Shown piece by piece: positions 56,983-64,000 of a stretch of 64,000 nt of DNA (position 1 is the stretch's first letter; every line of letters starts with the position of its first letter). The stretch lies in assembly GCF_019457635.1 (NCBI RefSeq), contig NZ_CP080412.1, forward strand, positions 3,658,001 through 3,722,000, in the 5' to 3' direction. Source of the DNA: Shewanella mangrovisoli. Lineage in GTDB: Bacteria > Pseudomonadota > Gammaproteobacteria > Enterobacterales > Shewanellaceae. Made by a program: the position numbers and the translations under genes. Under the pieces are notes generated by a model. It was not told the DNA's origin, ran no database searches, and saw only the letters and a program-made list of their open reading frames with translations.

Positions 56983-57324
56983 ATGAAAAACACAATTTCC
57001 ACCGAGACGCAACAAGACGCCTTAAGCATTGCCAAAGCCACGCAAAAACCGGGGCAAACGAAGGAACAGACCAAGCTTATCGCGCAGGGGATTGAAAAAG
57101 GCATTGCCGAATACAAAAAACGCCAAAAAGCCAAGGCCCGTGAGCGCGATAAACTAAGAAAACAACAGCTAAGGGCAAGAAACCAACAAACGAGCGCGGC
57201 CGACGAGATGGATGACGGCGAAGATTTTTCACTGCCGCAGACTCAATTTACTCCTGTCACATGGGCTGCAATCGCCTTGCTACTCCTTAGCTGGCTGGGT
57301 TTTGGGGCATATATCTTCCTTTAA
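56983..57324 (+). CDS. DUF2956 protein
   Basis: A 113-residue protein: a conserved N-terminal half (IAKATQKPGQTKEQTKLIAQ), a highly basic coiled-coil-like middle (KRQKAKARERDKLRKQQL) and one C-terminal membrane segment (AAIALLLLSWLGFGAYIF). The family is found in Shewanella and Vibrio and has no known function. Its 3' end overlaps the convergent gene by 4 bases. Confidence 0.8.
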   Translation: MKNTISTETQQDALSIAKATQKPGQTKEQTKLIAQGIEKGIAEYKKRQKAKARERDKLRKQQLRARNQQTSAADEMDDGEDFSLPQTQFTPVTWAAIALLLLSWLGFGAYIFL

Positions 57325-57686
57325 CTCAGGAGATTAACGCGTAACATATCAAGGTAGCTGGCAAGCTCTTCTGGCAGAAACGCTTTTGCAATTAGCGCCT
57401 TAGCATTGATATTGCCAGCCTTTAGCTGGACTCGCCCCGTCTCGGGCAAAAAGGCCAACTCAAGCCAGTTGGCTCTGTCGGGGTAACCATCGAGTGTTAG
57501 ACAAAGCGTATTGTCCCGCTCTATCGCAGACTGACAATCCCAGCATTGGCCGACAAGATCGAGCAGCACTTGCCCACTTTGGGTGTCGGTTAATCTGGGC
57601 GCATATACCCAATGGGACATGCGCATTTCATGGGGAATGGTTTCCAGCTTAAAGCGGCCCTGTAGAAAAAACTGCTCGGTTAACAT
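57321..57686 (-). CDS. Hypothetical protein
   Basis: A 121-residue soluble protein that I do not recognise. It has three cysteines (QCWDCQS and LCLTL) and no signal peptide or membrane segment. It converges on the DUF2956 gene, with the stop codons overlapping. The codon use looks like that of its neighbours. Confidence 0.55.
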   Translation of the reverse strand: MLTEQFFLQGRFKLETIPHEMRMSHWVYAPRLTDTQSGQVLLDLVGQCWDCQSAIERDNTLCLTLDGYPDRANWLELAFLPETGRVQLKAGNINAKALIAKAFLPEELASYLDMLRVNLLS

Positions 57687-57783
57687 ATTCAGATCATCAA
57701 AGTACTTATTGTGTATAAATGAATCGTGTATGAATAAAAATGACTCGGCAATGGCCTAATTAACCATCTGATTTATAAGTAGA

Positions 57784-59259
57784 TTAACTCATTAAGCCTT
57801 CTAATCGATTCGCGAACCGCTTAGCTAAGCCTTTTTGCCAAGCCGCACTCTTTGGCTGGCTGTAGAGCCTATCTTCCCACGCAAAAATCTTGTTCATGCC
57901 ATGGTAAGCGAGCCAAGGTAAAGGCTCGCGCTCCCAGGGAGCTAATACCTGTTGAACTGGAGCATTAAACGCCCAAGGCATAGATACAAGCTGTGTATCA
58001 CGTCCTAATATTAAGTCCACCAGCGTGCGGGCAAATAGGTTTGCCGCCCCGACACCTTCCCCGCCATAGCCGCCAATCAGGCCTAAACCAAGACTCTTAT
58101 CAAAAATGGCATGGGGAGCAAAGCGCCTCGCCAGGGCTAAGGTACCGCCCCAACCATGGGTAATTTCAACCCCCTTAAGTTGAGGAAATAACGCCAATAA
58201 TAATTGATAACGAAAGCCAAATTCCCCCTCGAAAGCACGCTGGGGCGGACTTTGATATACGGGAAATTTCGCATTAAAGAGCCTAGGGTCAAAACCAAAT
58301 TCGGTGCGTATTTTCGCCCCAAAGCCATAGCCGCCACGGGCACCAAATATCAGCCGATTATCAGGGCTACGCTGACCGTAGGTCACTATGCGGCTGGCAT
58401 CACTAAAGGTCGCGCGATTAGCTAAGCCAATTACATCCCATGCGGCGTCCGTTAACGGCTCGGTGGCGATAAGTAAACTCTGCACGGGTAAGGTAAATCG
58501 CCCCAGTCCACTGAGCTGACGCAGATAACCTTCCACTGCGGGCACCACAATCGCCGCACGAACATTTCCTTGCGGCGTCTGTAATTGAGTAAGTGCATCA
58601 CCAAGATGCGCCATGTGATTTACAGGCGTGTGCTCGTAGATATTCACCCCTAACTTTTGTACGAGGTCAGCCAAACCACAGACGAGTTTCGCCGGATGTA
58701 TTCGCGCGCAATGGGGCGTAAAAAGTGCCGCTTGGCCCTCAGCCATAGACACTTGCTTATCGAGCTCGAGCTTATCCAGCCAACGAATATCTTCTTCACC
58801 AAAACCTTCTGCGCGCCACTGCGCTAATTCGGCTTTAATATTGGCTAATTGCTCGGGATAACGCGCCGCCACCCGCAAGTTACCGCCATGGTGTAAATCA
58901 CAGTCGATATGATGCTTTGCGCAAACTGTGGCCACTTCAGAAATAGTTTCTTGAATAATGGCTTTAGCGATAAGGCGCTGCTCGCCCTCGAGCCGATTAA
59001 GATAGGCCACATCGCCACTGAAACTGCCCATCAACCAACCGCCATTGCGACCGGATGCACCTTGGCCTATGCATTCGGCCTCAAGGATAACCACAGACAG
59101 ATTTGGCTGGTATTGCTTTAGATAATAAGCCGTCCAAAGCCCGGAATACCCCGCACCGATAATGGCAACATCGGCGGTGATATCCTGCTCTAAGGGTGGT
59201 AAAACGGCTCGTTGATTTAACTGAGGCTCAGTGTCGAACCAAAATCCGCGCTCTTTCAC
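57784..59259 (-). CDS. FAD-dependent amino-group oxidoreductase (DadA/PuuB-like)
   Basis: A 491-residue flavoenzyme with the FAD-binding motif VAIIGAGYSGLWTAYYL, the GASGRNGGW segment and the C-terminal GYGGEGVGAANLFAR. It resembles gamma-glutamylputrescine oxidase PuuB and related amine or amino-acid oxidases but has about 60 extra residues at the C-terminus. The substrate is unknown, and no puu genes stand beside it. Its start overlaps the end of the HTH gene by ATGA. Confidence 0.75.
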   Translation of the reverse strand: MKERGFWFDTEPQLNQRAVLPPLEQDITADVAIIGAGYSGLWTAYYLKQYQPNLSVVILEAECIGQGASGRNGGWLMGSFSGDVAYLNRLEGEQRLIAKAIIQETISEVATVCAKHHIDCDLHHGGNLRVAARYPEQLANIKAELAQWRAEGFGEEDIRWLDKLELDKQVSMAEGQAALFTPHCARIHPAKLVCGLADLVQKLGVNIYEHTPVNHMAHLGDALTQLQTPQGNVRAAIVVPAVEGYLRQLSGLGRFTLPVQSLLIATEPLTDAAWDVIGLANRATFSDASRIVTYGQRSPDNRLIFGARGGYGFGAKIRTEFGFDPRLFNAKFPVYQSPPQRAFEGEFGFRYQLLLALFPQLKGVEITHGWGGTLALARRFAPHAIFDKSLGLGLIGGYGGEGVGAANLFARTLVDLILGRDTQLVSMPWAFNAPVQQVLAPWEREPLPWLAYHGMNKIFAWEDRLYSQPKSAAWQKGLAKRFANRLEGLMS

Positions 59260-59591
59260 GCCAACGCTTCACTCGAGGCATTAACACCAATGATTGCAGC
59301 AATTTCATCGACATGGGTATCAACCCAAGCGCTGCTGATAGGCCCCCAGGTAACGATACGATAATAACCTGCGTTGTTACGGCTGCCGTCCTGCACAAAC
59401 TCGACTCGAATCCCTATATCTTCAAAAGCGGCGATAGAATCCTGCAGCGTGCGCCGCGGCATTCCAGTTAATTTATTGAGTGATAAAAGGTTATGTCGTT
59501 CATCATCCATTAAATGCGCTAAATATAACTTACGCAAAAATGCCTTATGCTGTTTCGACATCGATTGAGTGGCTGCGGCTTCTAGGGGCAT
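59256..59591 (-). CDS. Small winged-helix DNA-binding protein
   Basis: About 111 residues with a winged-helix-type region (FLRKLYLAHLMDDERHNLLS, LNKLTGMPRRTLQDSIAAF) and no effector domain. It is co-transcribed with the flavoenzyme gene (4-base overlap) and is probably its regulator. The start is uncertain: ATG 59591 or ATG 59561 (MSKQHKAF). Confidence 0.6.
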   Translation of the reverse strand: MPLEAAATQSMSKQHKAFLRKLYLAHLMDDERHNLLSLNKLTGMPRRTLQDSIAAFEDIGIRVEFVQDGSRNNAGYYRIVTWGPISSAWVDTHVDEIAAIIGVNASSEALA

Positions 59592-59789
59592 AGAGGAACG
59601 ATCCAAAAATTGACCAAGAGACTATAAAATTACTTGATATTCAGTGAATAAGAAATAGCCTCAGCGCAAATTATTAGGCAGAGTTTACAGGGTTACACCC
59701 GCCAATATTGAACAAATTATCCTCATTGACTTGTGTTTATCCCCCCATGGCTGTTATTTCTAAGAGGAGTCAATCTATGGGAGTAAGTG

Positions 59790-60341
59790 ATGAGCCAAAT
59801 GATTACCGCTAAGCAAGTGTTACATTTCTGGTTTGAGGAAATCTCACCTAAATCTTGGTGGATCAAAGACCCTGAATTTGATGCTTTAATCCAGTCACGC
59901 TTTGAAGACTTACTCAAACAAGCCAAGCGGGGTGAGCTTGCCGATTGGCGCGTCACGCCTCAAGGTCGTTTAGCCGAAATCATAGTGCTGGATCAATTCT
60001 CCCGAAATATTTATCGCGATAAGCCCGCCGCGTTTGAGGCCGATGCCATTGCCCTCGTCCTTGCCCAAGAGGCCGTCGCCCAGCAGATTGACCAAGCACT
60101 TAAGCCAAAACAAGTGCCCTTTTTATTTATGCCCTACATGCATAGCGAGTCGCCGCTTATTCATCAAGTTGCGGTGAAATTGTTCAACCGAGAAGCGGCC
60201 ATCGCCAATTTAGCATTTGAACTGAGGCACAAGGAGATTATTGACAGATTTGGTCGTTATCCTCATAGAAACAAGATATTAGGCAGAGAATCTACCGCAG
60301 AAGAGATCGCCTTTTTAAGCCAACCAGGGTCCTCCTTCTAA
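59790..60341 (+). CDS. DUF924 protein
   Basis: A 183-residue helical protein matching DUF924 (YVLHFWFEE-type start VLHFWFEEISPKSWW, then VLDQFSRNIYRDKPAAFEAD and PFLFMPYMHSE). The fold is TPR-like. The function is unknown. GGGAG precedes the start; a GTG at 59787 is also possible. Confidence 0.8.
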   Translation: MSQMITAKQVLHFWFEEISPKSWWIKDPEFDALIQSRFEDLLKQAKRGELADWRVTPQGRLAEIIVLDQFSRNIYRDKPAAFEADAIALVLAQEAVAQQIDQALKPKQVPFLFMPYMHSESPLIHQVAVKLFNREAAIANLAFELRHKEIIDRFGRYPHRNKILGRESTAEEIAFLSQPGSSF

Positions 60342-60465
60342 AAGCCTGATTGTGCTTTTGCTAAATAAAATAACTAAAACTATAAATTAGCAAACTACAC
60401 TTATTGCTGTAGGTCATGGAGCGGCCAATACAGGTTGGTGACTCACAACGAGGTATTGATGAGTG

Positions 60466-61323
60466 ATGAAACACGCTAAAGTTGCTTCAGGTTCCGCCAG
60501 AATGTCCCGGCTTCGTTTCCGATTGTTGGGCTTAGCCGCCCTAATTCATCCCCAAATAATGCAGGCGGCGGAGCTGAAAATTGGGGTAAGCCTTTCTATT
60601 CCCCCCTATGTCATTCAAGAATCCAACAGCGGTTTAGAGCTTGAATTGTTATATCAAGCATTAGCCGTTAAAGGTCACAACGCCAGCATTCACTACCTGC
60701 CCTTGGCCCGTACTTTCCATGAGCTCAAGGAAGGCAAACTCGACGGCATTATCAACATTAAAGACGGCATGGTTGATAAAGTCTTTTACTCCGATGTCGC
60801 CATCCGCTACCAAAACTGCGCCATCAGCCTCGATGATAAAGACTTCACTATCAATAGCGTTAAAGACTTAGACGGTAAGAAGGTGGTGGCCTTCCAACGC
60901 GCTTCGATATTGCTTGGGGAAGAATTTACCCAAATGGCGAAAACCAATCCCAGTTATCAGGAACAGGCCAGACAGATACAACAGGTGTATATGCTGATGA
61001 AGCACAGGGCCGATGTAGTGGTGATGGATAAGAATATCTTTAAATACTATCTCAAGCAGGCATTTATCGAGGGGAAATTGACCGAGGCAGAAATCAAACA
61101 AGTGGCTATTTGCAATCGTATTTTCCCACCCACAGAATATAAATTTGCCTTCTTAAATGAACAAATTCGTGATGACTTTAATCAGGGATTAAAGCAGATC
61201 ACCGAAGATGGAACACTCAACGCGCTACAGGAAAAATATCGACGTTTAGTGTCCCTAGATAATGAGGCCGAGGCGGCTAATACCCTGCTGGATCATTCAG
61301 TGTTAAAGCATGATCCGCTCTGA
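60466..61323 (+). CDS. Periplasmic substrate-binding protein, family 3
   Basis: A 285-residue protein with a signal peptide (cleaved after IMQA/AELK) and an amino-acid-binding-type fold (KIGVSLSIPPYV, ELEGKLDGIINI-type core). No ABC permease or ATPase stands next to it, so it may be an orphan or part of signalling. The ligand is unknown. Confidence 0.7.
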   Translation: MKHAKVASGSARMSRLRFRLLGLAALIHPQIMQAAELKIGVSLSIPPYVIQESNSGLELELLYQALAVKGHNASIHYLPLARTFHELKEGKLDGIINIKDGMVDKVFYSDVAIRYQNCAISLDDKDFTINSVKDLDGKKVVAFQRASILLGEEFTQMAKTNPSYQEQARQIQQVYMLMKHRADVVVMDKNIFKYYLKQAFIEGKLTEAEIKQVAICNRIFPPTEYKFAFLNEQIRDDFNQGLKQITEDGTLNALQEKYRRLVSLDNEAEAANTLLDHSVLKHDPL

Positions 61324-61326
61324 TCC

Positions 61327-61764
61327 TTACTTAACGACTAGTACCGGACACTTAGCGAGTCGCACCACATTTTGGCTCACATGGGGTTTTAAAAAGTCCA
61401 TTAAGCTAGTGCTACCATGGCTGGCAATGACCACCATGCCCACATCGGTGGCTTCGGCGAGAATTTCTTCACTGGCATCACCATGGCGAATGACGGGTTT
61501 GATACTCAGGCCTGACTTTAATCCCTGTTGCATCTCCTGCTGTAGGCTTTGCATTTTTTGTTCAACAAATTCGGTGAGCTGTTGCTCTAACGTCGCAGGC
61601 GTCTCCACTGCCACACCGTAAAAGTGTGCGCTTCGCGCCGGGCTAGCGACATGCAACAAGCGGATATCCACCTGATAAAGATTTGCTATTTCAACCGCAT
61701 ATTTAAGAGCGTGGGCGGCAGTTGCCGAAAAGTCCGTCGGGCATAACACTTCTTGAGTACGCAT
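61327..61764 (-). CDS. Universal stress protein, UspA family
   Basis: A 145-residue protein with the UspA fold: VLCPTDFSATAAHALKYA at the N-terminus and the nucleotide-loop pattern VVIASHGSTSLMDF...CPVLVV. I choose ATG 61764 by comparison with the next Usp gene; ATG 61776 adds four residues. It stands alone. Confidence 0.8.
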   Translation of the reverse strand: MRTQEVLCPTDFSATAAHALKYAVEIANLYQVDIRLLHVASPARSAHFYGVAVETPATLEQQLTEFVEQKMQSLQQEMQQGLKSGLSIKPVIRHGDASEEILAEATDVGMVVIASHGSTSLMDFLKPHVSQNVVRLAKCPVLVVK

Positions 61765-61889
61765 AATCTTATCCATCGCTTATGGTTGTTTCGCCCAATA
61801 ATGGGGGCTGATAATCTGTATTTTATAGCAGTAAATCGGGGCAAGCAGCTAGGTCGTAAAATTAATTATGCTTTAGCAATCAAAAACAA

Positions 61890-61907
61890 AGGGCGCCTTA
61901 GCGCCCT
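61890..61907 (-). terminator. Terminator after the second UspA gene
   Basis: AGGGCGC and GCGCCCT flank a CTTA loop; on the minus strand TTGTTTTTG follows. Confidence 0.8.
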
Positions 61908-61926
61908 CTTATCAGAGCTTTAAATG

Positions 61927-62358
61927 CTATTTCACTACCAGAACAGGGCAAGCGGCGCCATTGGCAACGGCTTCGGCGACATTGGTGTGTAAAAAGTGCG
62001 AGATCCCCGTCCGGCCATGGCTCGCAATCACCACCATGCCCACATCCTTACCATTGGCTTCTTCTAAAATCTGATCGACGGGGTCGCCACGGCGAATCAG
62101 GGTGGTAATAGGTAATTCGGTTTTGAGGCCCTCGAGCAAAGCCTGCATCTTGGTTGCGGCGGCTTCTTCCATACTCTTAGCGAGTTCCTCAGGCGTGATC
62201 GCTAAGATCATGTAGTTCTCGTCACCGATTGGTTGCTCAACAACGTGTAATATCTTTAGCCCTACATGGTATAGATTTGCCATTTCAATAGCATAACGTA
62301 GCGCATGGGCCGCAGTTTCCGAAAAATCTGTGGGCCAGAGTATTTGACCTGAACGCAT
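61927..62358 (-). CDS. Universal stress protein, UspA family
   Basis: A 143-residue UspA-fold protein (ILWPTDFSETAAHALRYAI, VVIASHGRTGISHFL, CPVLVVK). It is 19 bases after the STAS-like gene and in the same operon, and is similar to the previous Usp gene, which suggests a local duplication. Confidence 0.82.
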   Translation of the reverse strand: MRSGQILWPTDFSETAAHALRYAIEMANLYHVGLKILHVVEQPIGDENYMILAITPEELAKSMEEAAATKMQALLEGLKTELPITTLIRRGDPVDQILEEANGKDVGMVVIASHGRTGISHFLHTNVAEAVANGAACPVLVVK

Positions 62359-62377
62359 AATCTGTTCTCCTTAATGG

Positions 62378-62776
62378 CTAGTCATCGTTAAGCTCATCTT
62401 TGAGCCAAGTAATAGCATCCAGCTTATCGACAAAAAACTTAACCTCGGCCGGAGTGAACCAGTTTGCCAGCTTTGCCATCACCTCCTGTAGGGTCGTTTT
62501 ACCGACTATGGCAATCCGCTCAAAGTGACGAACATGCTTAACCCCTAGTTTTAGATCGTCCCAAGCGGCTTGAAGTTCCCAACCTTCGAGCTCAGTCACA
62601 TCGACTAAGGCATAAATATCGGGATCTTTTACCCCTGCTAACGCGGCCTCGAGCACGGGCACCATCACCTCATAATCTTGATGAGTTAAGGTACCAACCG
62701 CTTTAAAGGCAACAAAAAAATCATCGTCGCCATAACGCTCAATACCAACAGAAATACCATGCTTTAACAAAGTCAT
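62378..62776 (-). CDS. SpoIIAA/STAS-like protein
   Basis: A 132-residue single-domain protein of the SpoIIAA-like type (VAFKAVGTLTHQDYEVMVPV, IYALVDVTELEGWELQAAWDDL). Related domains bind nucleotides or lipids and work in stress signalling. It is co-transcribed with the UspA gene downstream. AGGAG precedes the ATG. Confidence 0.75.
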   Translation of the reverse strand: MTLLKHGISVGIERYGDDDFFVAFKAVGTLTHQDYEVMVPVLEAALAGVKDPDIYALVDVTELEGWELQAAWDDLKLGVKHVRHFERIAIVGKTTLQEVMAKLANWFTPAEVKFFVDKLDAITWLKDELNDD

Positions 62777-62894
62777 ACCTACTCCTTGTCTAACAAACTA
62801 CTTTTTAAGTGTAGAAGTTAAGCCCATAACAGGCCGTGATCTTGCTCATAAAAGCACCATAACACTTGCGTATGCTCACGCTGTTCGTTAGGAT

Positions 62895-62916
62895 AAACCG
62901 ACTAATCAGTCGGTTT
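62895..62916. promoter_or_regulatory. TetR-type operator upstream of the aldehyde dehydrogenase gene
   Basis: AAACCGACT and AGTCGGTTT are perfect 9-bp arms around AATC. The ACCGACT-AGTCGGT pattern is typical of TetR-family operators in front of fatty-acid or aldehyde genes. It lies about 57 bp upstream of the start. The TTTATTTTT beside it would also allow a terminator for the plus strand. Confidence 0.6.
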
Positions 62917-62973
62917 ATTTTTATACACCACAAATCGCTTCCAAAGCTTAAGGCTTGCACCCGAGGGATCACT

Positions 62974-64000
62974 ATGAATATGGCAACAGACCCTGCAAAA
63001 ATCTCGCCACTCACCGAGTTACTCCAGCGCCAACGTGCTAGTTACTTGGCCGCTCCGAATCCCGATTACGCTATCCGTAAAGAACGCTTACTACGCCTTA
63101 AGGCCGCCTTGCTGAAATTCCAACAGCCGCTCGTCGAGGCACTTTCACAGGACTATGGCCACAGATCGGTCGACGATAGCTTGATTTCCGACATTATGCC
63201 CGTAGTCAACAACATCAAGTACAGCTTGAAAAACCTAAAGAAATGGCTCAAGCCAAGCCGCCGTCATGCGGGCATCTTACTCGCCCCCGCCCAAGTGAAA
63301 GTGCATTATCAACCGCTCGGGGTGATTGGGATAATCGTGCCTTGGAACTTCCCCGTCATGCTCTCCATCGGCCCCTTAGTCACGGCCATCGCCGCAGGCA
63401 ACCATGCCATGCTCAAACTCTCGGAATTCACCCCCGCGACTAATAGCGTCATCAAGCAATTGCTCGCCGAAGTGTTTGAAGAATCCCATGTTGCCGTGGT
63501 CGAAGGGGAAGCTGATGTCGCGGCGCAATTTTCCGCTCTGCCCTTCGATCATCTGCTGTTCACCGGTTCAACCACTGTCGGTCGCCATGTGATGCGCGCC
63601 GCCGCTAATAATCTCACGCCAGTGACTCTCGAGCTGGGCGGTAAGTCGCCAGTGATTATCGCCCCCGATATGCCACTTGAGATAGCAGTAGAACGAATGA
63701 TTTATGGTAAGTGTTTGAATGCTGGACAAATCTGTGTAGCACCTGACTATGTGCTTTGTCCTAAGGCGAAAGTGGCAGAGTTTATCCAAGCCTATCAGAC
63801 GAAATTCCAGGCCATGTATGGCGCCATTACTCACAACAAAGACTACGGCAGCATTATTAATGCCCGCCAGTTTGAACGTCTGCTAACAGTGCTTGAAGAT
63901 GCCAAGGCTAAAGGCGCTAAGGTGATCCCCGCCTCGAATGACGTGATTGATAGCCAGCATCGTAAACTCGCCACTCAGCTCATTACTGACACAACTGAAG
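62974..64000 (+). CDS. calB: Aldehyde dehydrogenase, coniferyl-aldehyde type (3' end outside window)
   Basis: The frame is open to the window end without a stop. The visible 342 residues show the NAD-dependent aldehyde dehydrogenase layout: IGIIVPWNFPVMLS, FTGSTTVGRHVM, the catalytic glutamate in VTLELGGKSP and the catalytic cysteine in NAGQICVAPDY. Membership of the coniferyl aldehyde dehydrogenase group is by overall resemblance. ATG 62974 has GAGGGA upstream. A TetR-type palindrome in front suggests control by an aldehyde or fatty acid signal. Confidence 0.85.
   Translation, partial: MNMATDPAKISPLTELLQRQRASYLAAPNPDYAIRKERLLRLKAALLKFQQPLVEALSQDYGHRSVDDSLISDIMPVVNNIKYSLKNLKKWLKPSRRHAGILLAPAQVKVHYQPLGVIGIIVPWNFPVMLSIGPLVTAIAAGNHAMLKLSEFTPATNSVIKQLLAEVFEESHVAVVEGEADVAAQFSALPFDHLLFTGSTTVGRHVMRAAANNLTPVTLELGGKSPVIIAPDMPLEIAVERMIYGKCLNAGQICVAPDYVLCPKAKVAEFIQAYQTKFQAMYGAITHNKDYGSIINARQFERLLTVLEDAKAKGAKVIPASNDVIDSQHRKLATQLITDTTE

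Overview
The window reads as a chromosomal segment of a Shewanella-type gammaproteobacterium. The evidence is the lptD-surA-pdxA-rsmA-apaG-apaH cluster, the rplU-rpmA-obgE block, families frequent in Shewanella and Vibrio (DUF3718, DUF3144, DUF2956, HutX/HutZ) and the close resemblance of the proteins to those I know from Shewanella. No tRNA, rRNA or CRISPR array was seen. The two outermost genes are cut by the window ends: cysA on the left and a coniferyl-aldehyde-type dehydrogenase on the right.

Region 1 (1-10.2 kb): the end of cysA; a yibI-yibH-like membrane-fusion pair; a minus-strand operon of a Ycf46-like AAA+ ATPase, a small frameshifted gene and an unknown acidic protein, flanked by a 35-bp imperfect direct repeat; purT; and a two-gene lipoprotein unit (DUF3142 protein plus TPR protein) that overlaps at stop and start. 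The DUF3142 gene has six 15-bp tandem repeats near its 5' end.

Region 2 (10.2-14.8 kb): an accessory island carrying a Gabija-type anti-phage pair, gajA (AAA plus TOPRIM, OLD family) and gajB (UvrD-like helicase), in visibly more A/T-rich DNA. It is bordered by hairpins and by what look like interspersed repeat elements. It sits between two core genes.

Region 3 (14.8-34.9 kb): mainly core genes. These include a D-2-hydroxyacid dehydrogenase, a beta-barrel protein, djlA, amgK-murU (peptidoglycan recycling), the divergent lptD-surA-pdxA-rsmA-apaG-apaH cluster, a chemotaxis receptor, a DUF3718 protein, folA, yjjP-yjjB, obgE, rpmA-rplU, ispB and ung.

Region 4 (35-46 kb): a His/Asp-rich secreted protein, a DUF3144 protein, a LysE-type exporter, an S10 carboxypeptidase and a membrane-anchored thioredoxin. 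Next come a PAS-sigma54 activator and a stand-alone ccoG gene, linked by three copies of a palindrome and a sigma54 promoter. A ParD-like protein overlapping a second-type methionine aminopeptidase and an acyl-CoA ligase close the region.

Region 5 (46-57 kb): an MsbA-like ABC exporter and a complete haem-uptake locus. hugA-hutX-hutZ run to the left, and tonB-exbB-exbD-hmuT-hmuU-hmuV run to the right, around a strong Fur box.

Region 6 (57-64 kb): a DUF2956 protein, an HTH-oxidoreductase operon, a DUF924 protein, a periplasmic binding protein, two universal stress proteins with a STAS-like partner, and the aldehyde dehydrogenase gene behind a TetR-type palindrome.

The clearest accessory system is the Gabija pair, which is a known system. 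The most useful less-described observations are the sigma54/palindrome circuit controlling ccoG, the ParD-like/aminopeptidase overlap, and the frameshifted middle gene of the Ycf46 operon.
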